A DNA stretch of 64,000 nt from JACDAE01 sp963717195 (lineage in GTDB: Bacteria > Chloroflexota > Ktedonobacteria > Ktedonobacterales > Ktedonobacteraceae), in assembly GCA_963717195.1 (NCBI GenBank), contig CAVQVR010000008.1, positions 1-64,000 on the forward strand. The letters are read 5' to 3'. The position numbers and the translations under genes are program-made. Each line of letters opens with the position of its first letter. Position 1 is the stretch's first letter. Below the pieces are notes generated by a model, which ran no database searches, was not told the DNA's origin, and worked only from the letters and a program-made list of their open reading frames with translations. Below are positions 26,694-36,757 of the stretch, piece by piece.

Positions 26694-29047
26694 ACTTTTC
26701 TGGCGTGCTGACTCACAAAGCCATCACAGATGTCACACGTCGTAAGGGGCGTAGCATTCTGGTGATTCTGGGCATTTTGATCGGTGCGCTTGGTCTGACT
26801 GCTGTGAATTTCGCTGATGATATGATGGGCAGTGCTTTCTCGTTTCGCTATAGCAGCAGTACCTTGCCCGATATGGCCTATAATACGCAGAGCCAGGCGA
26901 TTAATGCTTCTTTGCTGTCGGGCGTGCAGAGGATTGCCAATGTTGCCCGGATACGCCTTCGTACCGAATATGATACGCGCTGGCACATCAACAGCGGTTC
27001 TGGTTATACGCATCTATCGATAATGGGTAATCCTGATAATGTGCCCAATGCGCTGGGGGCCTTTCAGTTGACCAGCGGGCACCTGCCCGGCCCTGGCGAG
27101 GTTGTTATGGAATCCAGCGACAGCACCATCCAGCCATTCTCATTAGGTGATGCCATTACCATTGATAGTGCTGGTGGTACTACTACTCTGCGCATCGTGG
27201 GCCTGGCACGCACAGGCGGCAACATGTACCTGGATGGCCTGGCGTATATGCGTCCCGATGTTTTGCAACACCTGGCGCATCTGAACGGGCCAAACGATCT
27301 TCTTGTCAAGCTGCACGTCGCGAACCAGCAGACACTCCAGCAAGCCGATACGACGATTGTAGGCTATCTGCATCAACATGGTCTCCAGCGTGTTGGGGTG
27401 AGTGGACAGGTCATTACCAGCTCTGATCAAGTGATTGTGAACAGCGTGTTTAATGTGATCCGTGTCGTTTCGCTCATTGCGCTCCTACTGGCCTGTTTTC
27501 TGCTGATTAATACGGTAAGCACACTGATCACCGAGCAGGTTCCTATCATCGGCACCATGAAAGCGCTTGGTGGGCAGCGTGGGACTATCATACGTGGCTA
27601 CCTGATCTCGGTAAGCATCTATGGCAGCGTGGGCACGGTGGCTGGCATTGTCCTGGGTATTGTTGGCGGCACAGTACTTGCTCAGAACTTTGCGGCGTCT
27701 CTGGCTCTGAACCTTGGTCCTTTTACACTCTCAGCCCAGGTAATCCTGATCAGCCTCGTAGTGGGGCTGGCACTGCCACTGCTGTCCGCACTTATTCCAC
27801 TGATACGTGGCACAAGCATTACCGTGCGCCAGGCGATGTCCGCTTATGGAGTGCAGTATGCTGGTCGGCGTACACGTGCTGCGAACCGTAGGCTCTTGTG
27901 GGTACCCCAAACTGCTTGGCTTGGTCTGCGCGGCGTTTTCCGCAAGCCGATACGAGCCTCTCTGACGTTGCTGGCTCTGATGCTCTCAGCAGCAGTTTTT
28001 CTCTCAGTTCAAACCACAACGGCTTCGATTGGTGCGACTCTGGATGAAATGCAGCACACGTATAGCAGTGATATGACGATCTCAGTAAGTCTTCGTCCAT
28101 ATCAGCCGTTGCTTACCCAGCTAAATCGGATTCCGGGTGTGGCGCTTGTAGAACCTCGACTGATACAGACTGTACAATTGCCACAGGTTGCTCAGGGCCA
28201 GCTAGATCTAGTCGGTCTGCTAGCAGATACGCAACTCTATCAGCGTCATATAGTTGCGGGCCACTGGTTGGCGAAAGATGAGCCGAACACACTGGTTTTG
28301 AGCGATGTGGCCGCGGGAAGTATGGGTTTGCGGGTTGGTAATGAGCTGACCTTCATCATCAATCAGCATCTGGAGCACTGGCGTATCGTTGGTATTGTTC
28401 ACGATCTAAACAAAGATCTGGGAGTTACGCTTGGAGTTGCCTATACCAGTATTCAGGCATTGAATGCTCTCAGTAATGCACCTGTCAATCAGGCATCGAA
28501 CTTGCTTGTACGTGCTCATAATCACTCACCGGCAGCAGTTGATAAGCTAGCAAAGAGTCTCTACGCAGTCCTGGATCGCAGTGGTATTTCGGCCCAGATT
28601 ACCACTCTTCAGCAGCAGATTTCAGCAGAATCAGGGGCCAGCGCAGATCGTCTACGCCATTTTCGATCTCGTGACTATAATCGTGGCGCTTGTTGGTGTA
28701 CTGGGACTTTTCAGTACACTCTCTTCGTCTGTACTTGAACGTCGCCTCGAAATTGGCGTTCTACGTTCGCTGGGGGGCAGTAGTCGACGTGTGGCTCTTG
28801 TTTTCCTGATTGAGGGGTTGACCTTCGCGGTTCTAGCGTGGCTGATTGGTGCAGTCCTTGGTGTACCCAGTGCCTATGGGCTTGTTGCAATGCTCAGTCA
28901 GCAGGTTGTACCCCTGGACTTTCTCTTCAATCCGCTGTTGATTTGGTAACTCTGTTGTTTATCCTGCTTGTTGTTATGTTTGCGAGTGTTGGCCCGGCTC
29001 TCACTGCATTACGCCTGCGCATCCATGAACTATTGCGCTACGAGTGA
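26690..29047 (+). CDS. FtsX/MacB-type ABC permease (two compensating frameshifts)
   Basis: Three frames join to a 785-residue permease. An N-terminal TM (ILVILGILIGALGLTAVNFA) and a periplasmic domain are followed by the first FtsX core (about residues 255-375). A second periplasmic domain follows, then the second FtsX core (LVTIIVALVGVLGLFSTLSS, LERRLEIGVLRSLGG, LLFILLVVMFASVGPALTAL). Breaks lie at GGGG 28634-28637 (one G too many) and TTT 28943-28945 (one T short). Total length stays divisible by three. It probably exports a peptide, lipid or drug, or drives an extracytoplasmic change. Confidence 0.88.
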
Positions 29048-29054
29048 CAGGGTA

Positions 29055-29098
29055 GAGAAAAAGGCTCTTTTGTGACCGTTTCAAAAGAGCTTTTTCTC
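29055..29098 (+). terminator. Rho-independent terminator after the ABC exporter
   Basis: GAGAAAAAGGCTCTTTTG pairs with CAAAAGAGCTTTTTCTC, giving a stem of about 17 bp a few bases beyond the permease stop. A short T-rich stretch lies within the 3' arm. Confidence 0.8.
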
Positions 29099-29156
29099 TC
29101 AATTCGTCCTGCAAGCACCCATATCTTGCTTGCAAGTGAGAGCCATCCATTTCTCA

Positions 29157-29199
29157 TTAAACTTCCGTAAACATTCATTTAACATTCCAGTGATATACT
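29157..29199 (+). promoter_or_regulatory. Pho-box-like tandem repeats with a -10 element
   Basis: Three near-repeats of TAAACNTTC spaced 10-11 bp (TTAAACTTCC, GTAAACATTC, TTAACATTCC; 29157-29188) lie just upstream of TATACT (29194-29199). This matches the known architecture of PhoB/PhoP-activated promoters, where tandem 11-bp repeats replace the -35 box. The downstream gene encodes a secreted phosphoesterase, which fits phosphate control. No regulator binding has been shown. Confidence 0.45.
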
Positions 29200-29302
29200 T
29201 GCTCCCGGTGATGTATCAGCCAAAGTATAGTCTTCTACATCTGATACCTGTAGTTGTAGGAACACGACTTCATAGTATTTTTAGAGAAGGAGCAAGAAGC
29301 GT

Positions 29303-31425
29303 ATGAAAGGACGTGTAGGGGGACTTTTTGCGCGTGTGACCCTGGCAGGAACAATTCTGTTCACCTTGTTAGGCATTGGGACAGTATCATTTGCCAGTGC
29401 GAGCCCGACAGTGTATGCGACGAAGAATACCTGTGACCTGGATGCACCGGGGGTACAGTCAAGCATGTTATTTATGTAGTTTTTGACAATGTGCATCTGA
29501 CGCGCGATAATCCCAATGTACCATCCGATCTGGAGCAGATGCCAAACCTGCTGAATTTCCTCAAAAATAATGGCACTGTACTTGCCAATAATCACACACC
29601 GTTGATTGCGCATACAGCCGACGACATCCTTACGGACGTAACTGGTGTGTATGGAGATCGTCATGGGCAGCCAGTCGCCAACAGTTATCGTTATTTCAAC
29701 TCTGATGGTACCACACAGCCTGCGGGGTCTTTCGCGTACTGGACTTCACCAGTGGATGCCTATGCAACATCGACACCGAGCGATACGACCTATACGATGC
29801 TAGATGCACAGGGCAAAAACGCTCCCGCCCCCTGGGTATCTTACACACGTGCTGGCTGTAATTTCGGCTCGGTTGGTGTTGCGAATACAAGTTTAGAGAA
29901 TACTGGTGTTGATGTTCCCACCGTCTTTGGTGCAAATTCACCTGAGGCAGCCGAAGCTTTATCTAATCCAACCAAAGCGGCTGCTGATTTCGTAGGCATC
30001 GGTATTCATTGCGCAAAGGGAAATGCGGTCTGTGCCAATGGGCAGGCTGATAAACTACCCCAGGAACCCGGTGGCTATACTGGTTATCAGGGACTTTTCG
30101 GGCATAAGTTTGTTGCGCCGCAGATCAGTCCGAATGGTCCATTGACGGATCTGAACGGCAATGTTATTAATGATGGCAATGGCAATATTGGTTTCCCTGG
30201 TTTTGACAGTATGACGCCTGCCGTCTCCCTGTCCTATGTGGCTGCGATGCAGGAGCATGGTGTGCCGGTTACGTATGCCTATATCGCCGATGCGCATGAC
30301 AATCATACTACGGATACTGCATTTGGCCCTGGTTCAGCAGGATATGTCGCGGCATTGAAATCGTACGACGATGCGTTCGGGAAATTCTTCACGCGCCTGG
30401 CGAAGGATGGCATTAACAAGAGCAATAGTTTGTTTGTCTTCACGGCTGATGAGGGAGATCATTTTGCAGGTGGTGCGCCCACACCAGCGAATTGTAATGG
30501 AGTTACGACGCCTTGTACATATAGTAAAATTGGCGAGGTAGACGCCAACGTTACTGGATTGCTGGCGACTCAGCAGCACATTACCACACCTTTCACTGTA
30601 CATGCCGATTCAGCTCCAAACTTTTATCTTACAGGAAACCCGGCGCAGGATGCGACGGTAACACGTACATTTGAGCGTGGCGTTGCTTCGCTCACGGCAA
30701 CAAATCCCATTACTGGCAAGACGGACAAGTTAACTAATTATCTGGCCGAGCAGGTTGAGATGAAGTTGCTGCATATGGTTACCGCTGACCCGGCACGCAC
30801 GCCCACCTTTACGATGTTCGCCAAACCCGATTATTACCTGTATACGGGTGCGCGCAATTGTAACGCGGCGTGCGTTGCCGAGGATGCCGCTTTTGCCTGG
30901 AACCACGGCGATGTGTCACCTGATGTCAATACGACGTGGCTTGGTATGGTCGGACCGGGTGTCCAGCATCTTGGTATCAACAGCAGTATCTGGGCCGATC
31001 ACACTGATACTTGTCCGACGATGATGGAGCTGCTTGGTTTGAATGATGACTATCAGCATGATGGGCGTGTGCTGTTCGAGTTGCTAACCAACAAAGCATT
31101 GCCGAATGAGGTGCGTGAGCATCTCAGCTACTACGAGAACCTTGCCCGCGTCTACAAGCAGATCAACGCGCCTGTAGGTCTGCTGGGATTGACGAGCCTG
31201 GCTATCTCAACGCAGGCTCTGGAAAGCAATACTTCTGGTGATAGCACGTACATTCACCTGGAGAATTTGCTGCAAAAGATTACCACCCAACGCAATGCAG
31301 TTGCTGGTCATATGATCTCGATACTGGAAAATGCGTCTTTTGGTGATCATGGAGATGCGGATCAAAACGTGTCGGTGCAGGGCCAGGCGTTGCTGGGTCA
31401 CGCAGAGGCGTTGTTGAGGTTTTAA
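29303..31425 (+). CDS. Secreted phosphoesterase of the alkaline-phosphatase superfamily (one frameshift)
   Basis: A signal peptide (MKGRVGGLFARVTLAGTILF..., cleavage near VSFASA) leads to an exported enzyme. The frame breaks in the GGGGG run at 29449-29453. One more G gives DAPGGTVKHVIYVVFDNVHL, the metal-binding first strand. Later blocks are YAYIADAHDNH, SYDDAFGKFFTRL, FVFTADEGDHFAGG and WNHGDVSPDV, which carry the expected metal-ligand Asp/His residues. Corrected length is 707 residues. PF04185-type phosphoesterase or phospholipase C-like activity is inferred. The start follows GAAGGAGC. A Pho-box-like promoter lies upstream. Confidence 0.82.
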
Positions 31426-31539
31426 AAGCATCCTGGGAAAAGGGGTCAGGATCTGTCAAGGTTCATTTAAACTAGCCTTTTTTCCCAGGTCGTTCTTAAT
31501 TTTCTGCGTGAAAATTACATCAGAGTCACAAATGTGGCT

Positions 31540-32470
31540 CTACCAGTTTTTGAATATGTCCCGCAATGCGCGGCTACACTCGTTCAAAGCTTCCTTGCCA
31601 CGATCAAAGGGTCTACTTACAAAGCCATAAATCATACCGTTGTAACGTGTAATAGTGACAGGCACATCTGCTTCTTTCAGGCGCTGACCGTACAACTCGC
31701 CCTCATCACGCAGTGGATCGTACTCTGCGCTAATAATCAGAGCAGGGGGCAGATCACTCAGATCAGGTGCGAGAAGTGGAGAGGCCAGAGGATTTTTCTG
31801 CTCGTCCTCGTTATTCAGATAATGGTTTGTGAACCAGATCATGTCTTCCCTGGTCAGTCCATAGCCTTCAGCATTCTCTATCATAGAAGGGGATGAGCCG
31901 GTTGCATCGGTGACGGGATAGATCAGCAACTGGAAGATCAGTGGCGGGCCGTTTTGATCCCTTGCTATAAGTGTGACGGCAGCCGTAAGATTGCCGCCGG
32001 CGCTATCTCCGCCCACGGCGATGCGAGAAGCGTCACCATTCAACCGGGCTGCATTCTCCGCTACCCACCGGGTTGCGGCATAGCAATCTTCTGGTGCAGC
32101 CGGGAATTTATGTTCAGGTGCGAGGCGGTAGTCCACCGAAACGACAATGCAACCTGCTCCGTTTGCCAGATTGCGGCACAGGTCATCATGCGTATCAAGA
32201 TTGCAGACCACCCAGCCACCGCCGTGAAAGAAGACCAGCAGTGGAAAAGGGCCATCTCCTGCCGGAGTATAAGATTCTGAGCGGAATCTCGCCCCCTGGT
32301 CCTGAAATGACGCGGTTTTCGACGTGGGCAACTGATTCTGGCTCGCTCGCTGCAATCAACTCCATTTTCATGTCCTGGCGAACCACTTCAGGAGAAAAGG
32401 TATGCATCGGCGCAGGACTGAGAGCAGCCATCTGATCCAGGTATACTTGAGCCTGAGGATCAAGGGGCAT
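31540..32470 (-). CDS. Alpha/beta-hydrolase, hormone-sensitive-lipase/acetyl-esterase family (one frameshift)
   Basis: A soluble carboxylesterase. The start at 32470 follows AGAAGGAGGAACCTC and reads MPLDPQAQVYLDQM. The frame breaks near 32270 (one T too many); its removal gives EIPLRIYTPAGDGPFP. The oxyanion motif HGGGW, nucleophile motif GGDSAGGNL, and late acid/His regions (YDPLRDEGELYGQRL, YNGMIYGFV) fit family IV. Corrected length is 309 residues. A strong terminator lies upstream, so it is a single-gene unit. Confidence 0.88.
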
Positions 32471-32493
32471 GAGGTTCCTCCTTCTTACCATTT

Positions 32494-32557
32494 GACAAAG
32501 GCATGACCAACCCGCCACAAGTCACTGATGATGAGGCGGGTTGGTTGGATCTTTGTC
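32494..32557 (-). terminator. Terminator hairpin between DUF427 and esterase genes
   Basis: GACAAAG...ACCAACCCGCC (32494-32516) is the reverse complement of GGCGGGTTGGT...CTTTGTC (ending 32557). It lies at the 3' end of the minus-strand DUF427 gene. Confidence 0.7.
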
Positions 32558-32840
32558 AGACTTCTACTTTTACACCGTGCCAGAAGGCAACGTGGTCTTT
32601 AATTTGTTTCGCTGCATCCTTTGGCTCAGGATAATACCAGGCTGCATCTTTATTGATCTGCCCATTGATCTCAAGTGAGTAGTAACTGGCGAGACCCTTC
32701 CAGGGACAGGTAGTGTGGGTAGTGCTCTCTTGCAGATACTCCTGCTTGACAGCTTCACGTGGGAAATACTGGTTTCCCTCAACGACAACGCAGTTATTGC
32801 TTTCGGCTACTGTAACGCCGTTCCAGGTTGCTTTTGGCAC
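32556..32840 (-). CDS. DUF427 family protein
   Basis: 94 residues matching the small DUF427 beta-barrel: KATWNGVTVAES, VVEGNQYFPREAV, TTCPWKGLASYYSLEING, AAWYYPEPKDAAKQIKDHVAFW. The Cys-Pro-Trp-Lys-Gly block and the Tyr-Pro-rich C-terminus are diagnostic. The biochemical role is unknown, though members are often linked to stress or redox genes. The stop overlaps the terminator hairpin. Confidence 0.92.
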   Translation of the reverse strand: MPKATWNGVTVAESNNCVVVEGNQYFPREAVKQEYLQESTTHTTCPWKGLASYYSLEINGQINKDAAWYYPEPKDAAKQIKDHVAFWHGVKVEV

Positions 32841-33179
32841 AGTACGCTCCTTCTAGAAATGCATCGTGTGAGCCATATGGCTCACACAGTATATTGTATA
32901 ACGTCTTTTCAAGAGATGGCTAGTGGTTCATAACAGTGGGATAGAGTAGTCTGTATTGTCTGATAGTACAATACATAGCGAACTGTTTATGATTTGAAAT
33001 ACATGCGTGAAAGGTTCTTATCGCTGAAGAGACCTTTGTAGAAAGAAACACATTTCTTTGTGTTACCGGAAAGTTCCCCAGGAGATGGAATGATTCTTCA
33101 GACAAAGAAAGATCTGGTTCGTTTTGTTCACGTATCCAGATGAATGGAATAGACGTATTCATCATTGAAAGGTATGGCT
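32841..33179. other. Spacer between DUF427 and VOC genes, no supported gene
   Basis: AT-rich sequence between divergent genes. It should hold promoters for both. I see a short inverted element GTGTGAGCCATATGGCTCACAC near 32868-32889 (a perfect palindrome of about 22 bp), which could be an operator for the DUF427 gene. Frames on either strand have no ribosome site and unlikely composition. Confidence 0.45.
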
Positions 33180-33587
33180 ATGAACAACAATCACTGTCTG
33201 TTTTTTGGCATTTTTCCCATTGGGGATTCTGATCCCCTTCATCTTCCAGTACGAGACATGGAGCAATCCCTTTCCTATTATAAACAGTCTCTGGACTTTA
33301 CCATCCTTTCCCGACAAGAGACTCCCTACAAGGAAGTTCTCTTGCAACGTGATCAGGTCACAATGGGATTGGCAGAGAATGGGGGGAATCCTGACGAGAA
33401 TAGTTGCTATCTCTCTGTCGGCAATGTCGATGTTCTCTTCCAGGAACTGCAAAACAAGCAGCTTGACGTTTCTCCCATACGATTGGATCTTCACGAGGCT
33501 CAAACCTATCGCGTGTTTTTCTTACGCGCCCCTGATGGACTGTGTTTTTGTTTTGGTCAGAAGCAAGAAACATCTGGAATAGCCTGA
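33180..33587 (+). CDS. VOC/glyoxalase-bleomycin-resistance family protein
   Basis: The single-domain beta-alpha-beta-beta-beta fold is suggested by DPLHLPVRDMEQSLSYYKQS, LDFTILSRQE, QVTMGLAENG, SVGNVDVLFQELQN and RVFFLRAPDGLCFCF. ATG 33180 is preferred over ATG 33174 because of the distance from GAAAGG. About 135 residues. The metal-binding His/Glu pattern is incomplete, so enzymatic activity or simple ligand binding cannot be told apart. It converges on ackA. Confidence 0.75.
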   Translation: MNNNHCLFFGIFPIGDSDPLHLPVRDMEQSLSYYKQSLDFTILSRQETPYKEVLLQRDQVTMGLAENGGNPDENSCYLSVGNVDVLFQELQNKQLDVSPIRLDLHEAQTYRVFFLRAPDGLCFCFGQKQETSGIA

Positions 33588-33677
33588 GTGATGGAGAAGG
33601 CAATTGGAAGGACAGATGTCCAGAATTGGCTAGCATACTTGCCGGGTGATCAGCGCGATCACCCCATGATTACTTAA

Positions 33678-34895
33678 CTATCCCTTATGTACCACACGCC
33701 AACTTTCTTTTGCAATCTGCCAATCTTCTTCCGTGTGCACAACCAGGACGCGTACCGCCAAATCCAGCGTGGCGATATCCTGGTCAACTGGCGAGGCAGC
33801 ATTTTTCTCTGCATCGATCTTGAGATTGAGGAAGCCGAATGCCTCGCAGGTAGCTGCGCGTATCTCAGGAGCATGCTCGCCAATTCCAGCCGTGAAGGTA
33901 ATCACGTCTACTCCACCCAACGAAGCGATCATGGCTCCTATGAAAAAGCGCAGGCGATAGATAAACATATCGATTGCTAGCGTTGCTCGGTCGTTACCTT
34001 CCGCAGCAGCTTTCTCGATCAAGCGCAGATCATTGGATACGCCAGAGATACCTAGAATGCCAGATTGCTTATTTAACACCTGGTCCAGTTGATCGGCAGT
34101 AGCATGTTGCTCTCTCAGCAGGTAGATCAGGATGCCGGGATCGATTGAGCCTGTGCGTGTGCCCATCATCAGTCCTTCAAGTGGCGTAAATCCCATCGAT
34201 GTGTCAACGCTATGCCCCTGTTGAATAGCTGCTACCGAACAGCCATTTCCCAGGTGACAGTTGATAATGCGCAGCGAGTTCAGGTCACGGCCCAGAATAT
34301 GGGCGGTGCGCTCAGAGCAGTATTGATGGCTGGTGCCATGAAAGCCGTAGCGCCGAATATCTTGCTCGTACCAGGTATAAGGACCGGGATAGAGCACTCT
34401 TTCTCGTGGCATCTGACTATGAAATGTTGTATCAAATACAGCGACCTGCGGCACACCGGGCAGGATGCGCTCCATCGTCTCGATCCCTTCTAGATTGACC
34501 GGGTTATGGAGTGGCGCAAATGAAGAGACGCGCTGAATCTCCTCTTTCACCTCTGAGGTAATTTTGACGCTTTCAGTATAGTGAGGTCCGCCATGTACGA
34601 CGCGATGTCCAACGAGGTCGATGTTGGTTGGCTGCTCAATCACCCTGGTTTTGCCACTCCACAACGTTTTGAGCATCTGTTCGACGATCTCAGAACGTGA
34701 CCCGACCGAGATCTCCTGTGTTATAGTCTGTCCATGCGCTGGAGTAATCTCTATTGTGGCTGTTCCTTTTTCCTTCGTCCAGTCTGCATCACCTTCCCAT
34801 AGTGGCTCTGGTGGCTGTTGCGGCACTGAGTCTCCAATTTCGTATAGGCGACTTTTCTGGCTGCTGGAGCCTGCGTTCAAGACGAGTATTTTCAT
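33678..34895 (-). CDS. ackA: Acetate kinase
   Basis: Interconverts acetate and acetyl phosphate with ATP. The start MKILVLNAGSSSQKSRLYE at 34895 is the canonical opening; an in-frame extension to 35024 is not coding. Motifs: NLVGHRVVHGG-type block, FDTTFHSQMP, YGFHGTSHQYCSERTA, NCHLGNGCSVAAIQ, DTSMGFTPLEGLMMGTRTGS and FTAGIGEH. 405 residues is standard. No pta gene is adjacent. With acs and an acetate-permease-like gene 4-7 kb away, it points to acetate cycling. Divergent from a hydrolase gene. Confidence 0.96.
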   Translation of the reverse strand: MKILVLNAGSSSQKSRLYEIGDSVPQQPPEPLWEGDADWTKEKGTATIEITPAHGQTITQEISVGSRSEIVEQMLKTLWSGKTRVIEQPTNIDLVGHRVVHGGPHYTESVKITSEVKEEIQRVSSFAPLHNPVNLEGIETMERILPGVPQVAVFDTTFHSQMPRERVLYPGPYTWYEQDIRRYGFHGTSHQYCSERTAHILGRDLNSLRIINCHLGNGCSVAAIQQGHSVDTSMGFTPLEGLMMGTRTGSIDPGILIYLLREQHATADQLDQVLNKQSGILGISGVSNDLRLIEKAAAEGNDRATLAIDMFIYRLRFFIGAMIASLGGVDVITFTAGIGEHAPEIRAATCEAFGFLNLKIDAEKNAASPVDQDIATLDLAVRVLVVHTEEDWQIAKESWRVVHKG

Positions 34896-34985
34896 GGATA
34901 ATTTCCTTACAATACAATAGAATGTTTCTGATATATGTGCTTTCGTCATTGTATCATGAATACGACAACTCATAGGAGTAATAAA

Positions 34986-35753
34986 ATGCCACAAAAAAAC
35001 AAAATTAGCGCACAGTATGTTCAAGTATCAGGCCACCGCGTGCGTTATCTCGTTGCGGGCGAGGGCGAACCCGTCATCCTGGTACACGGTCTGTCCGCTT
35101 CGACACACTGGTGGATACGTAACGTGCCTGAACTTTCCCGCCATTACCGTGTTTACCTGATTGATCTCCCTGGTTTTGGCGCTATGCATTTCCCTCAGAG
35201 TCGCTTTATGCTCACCAATGCCGCATCCTGGCTTCTCAGTTGGATGGAAGCGGTTGGCCTGAAACGTGCTCACTTTATCGGTCATTCTATGGGGGGCTAT
35301 ATCTGTATGTGGATTGCCGCACACTCCCCTGAGGCCGTCTCTCGCCTTGTTCTGGTCGCCCCTGCCGTCAGGCCACATGTACGTACTGTTGCTGGTTATT
35401 TTGTGCCTCTACTGGTTGGTCTACGTTACATGGCACCCAGTTTCTTACCAATTTTGTTCTTTGATGCTTTGCGTGCTGGCCCCTTAACTCTGTTACGAAC
35501 AACGCGTGATCTGATAGCCCTGGATGTGCAAGAGGAGATCCAGGCCGTCTCTGCCTCTACTCTGCTTATCTGGGGCGAGAATGATACGCTGGTTCCGTCC
35601 TCACTGGCCTACATACTGCACAAAGAAATTGCTCACTCACGTCTCGTTCTGTTAAAGAAGGCGGGCCATGTATGTATGTATGATCGTTCACACGATTTCA
35701 ATGTTGCCGTCCTGGCATTTCTCCGTGGTGAAGGGGTTTCTGAACAACTATAA
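34986..35753 (+). CDS. Alpha/beta-hydrolase
   Basis: A typical 255-residue cytosolic hydrolase. Oxyanion region PVILVHGLSASTHWW, nucleophile elbow FIGHSMGGYICMW (Ser), acid in LIWGENDTLVPSS, and the catalytic His near KKAGHVCMY. ATG 34986 follows TAGGAG. The family includes esterases, haloperoxidase-like and C-C hydrolases, so the substrate is open. Divergent from ackA across 90 bases, with a shared promoter region. Confidence 0.88.
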   Translation: MPQKNKISAQYVQVSGHRVRYLVAGEGEPVILVHGLSASTHWWIRNVPELSRHYRVYLIDLPGFGAMHFPQSRFMLTNAASWLLSWMEAVGLKRAHFIGHSMGGYICMWIAAHSPEAVSRLVLVAPAVRPHVRTVAGYFVPLLVGLRYMAPSFLPILFFDALRAGPLTLLRTTRDLIALDVQEEIQAVSASTLLIWGENDTLVPSSLAYILHKEIAHSRLVLLKKAGHVCMYDRSHDFNVAVLAFLRGEGVSEQL

Positions 35754-35873
35754 GAGCATAATCTTAACCATATCTCAACTGTATCGTAACTCTGTTGAAA
35801 TGCTTATTGATTAATTTATATGCTAATATCGATTTGTGAGATAAATATGGATATCTCGCTTTAAGTATGTTTG

Positions 35874-36545
35874 ATGGAAGGGAATAAGAAAGTGTTTCAG
35901 AATTATGATGGTGAGCCTCAGAAAGTTGGTAAACGTATTTCCTCGCAAAGGAAACATTTCTCCGGTGGGAAGATCAAATGGTTGTCTCTGGCAACGTGCC
36001 TGGTAGTGCTTCTGGTCGCTGCGCTAACATTGACGCTAGGGGCGTTTTCGGGTATGCAGGGTGCTCATGCCACGTCTGCTCCGCATAAAGTTCATGCTCT
36101 TTCTAATTCGCATAAAGCTCATGTTACCTCTGCTTTGCATGGAGTCACGTCTCCAAAGCATACACATTCGTCTTCTAGCGTAGGAAAGTCCAAGCCTGTG
36201 ATGGGTGCATCGCCGTTAAGTCTAAGCTTTAGTGCCTCTGCAGCATTACCGACGCCTCAGCCGCAGATTGTTACCATTAAAAATAGTGGCACAAGAGCAC
36301 TTTACTGGCGTACTTCTGTCAGCCCATCAACAGCTACCTGGGTAATACTTCCAGCGCTGAAAAGCCAGTCTCTAGGAGTAAGAACTTCTTCTGATCAACC
36401 TGGTCAACTGAAGGTTTATGTTAACGCTACCAAATTAAGTGCGGGTACATATAAGGCCCAGATAACATTGACTGGTACTGATCAGCAAAGTCAGGTTGCT
36501 GGAGGAAGCCCTCAAACGATTAATGTTTCGCTGACGGTTTCTTAG
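35874..36545 (+). CDS. Exported protein with a BACON/Ig-like C-terminal domain
   Basis: A basic N-terminus, then a signal-anchor (WLSLATCLVVLLVAALTLTL) with a possible cleavage near GAHA. A His/Ser-rich spacer with HKVHALSNSHKAHVTS repeats follows, then a beta-sandwich of about 100 residues (IVTIKNSGTRALYWRT, WVILPALKSQSL, AGTYKAQITLTGTDQ, TINVSLTVS) like the BACON/MSP-type Ig fold. An alternative start is GTG 35892, better spaced from GGAAGGGAA. No partner genes suggest a role; surface adhesion or matrix is possible. Confidence 0.7.
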   Translation: MEGNKKVFQNYDGEPQKVGKRISSQRKHFSGGKIKWLSLATCLVVLLVAALTLTLGAFSGMQGAHATSAPHKVHALSNSHKAHVTSALHGVTSPKHTHSSSSVGKSKPVMGASPLSLSFSASAALPTPQPQIVTIKNSGTRALYWRTSVSPSTATWVILPALKSQSLGVRTSSDQPGQLKVYVNATKLSAGTYKAQITLTGTDQQSQVAGGSPQTINVSLTVS

Positions 36546-36645
36546 TGCATTTGTATTCGTGTCAAACATGATTTGGCACCTTGTAACTATTCACGCGCGC
36601 TTGTAAACGGTGCCCCTACTGTTGTAAGTAAAAAACACAAAAGGG

Positions 36646-36707
36646 GTAGGGACCACATTTATGGCGTCCCGCGATTTATTGGGGGACGCCATAAATGTGG
36701 TCCCTAC
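36646..36707. repeat. Palindromic TAGGGAC-type repeat
   Basis: GTAGGGACCACATTTATGGC at 36646 pairs with GCCATAAATGTGGTCCCTAC ending 36707; the centre is CCCGCGATTTATTGGGGG. It has the same layout as the TAGGGGC family. About 60 bases upstream (36583) GTAACTATTCACG resembles the terminal repeat of the MITE at 57.3 kb. Confidence 0.85.
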
Positions 36708-36757
36708 GTTTTCTGCACGCTCTTCTTATCTAAAAGGTGTAAGAGAGAGAAATACAG

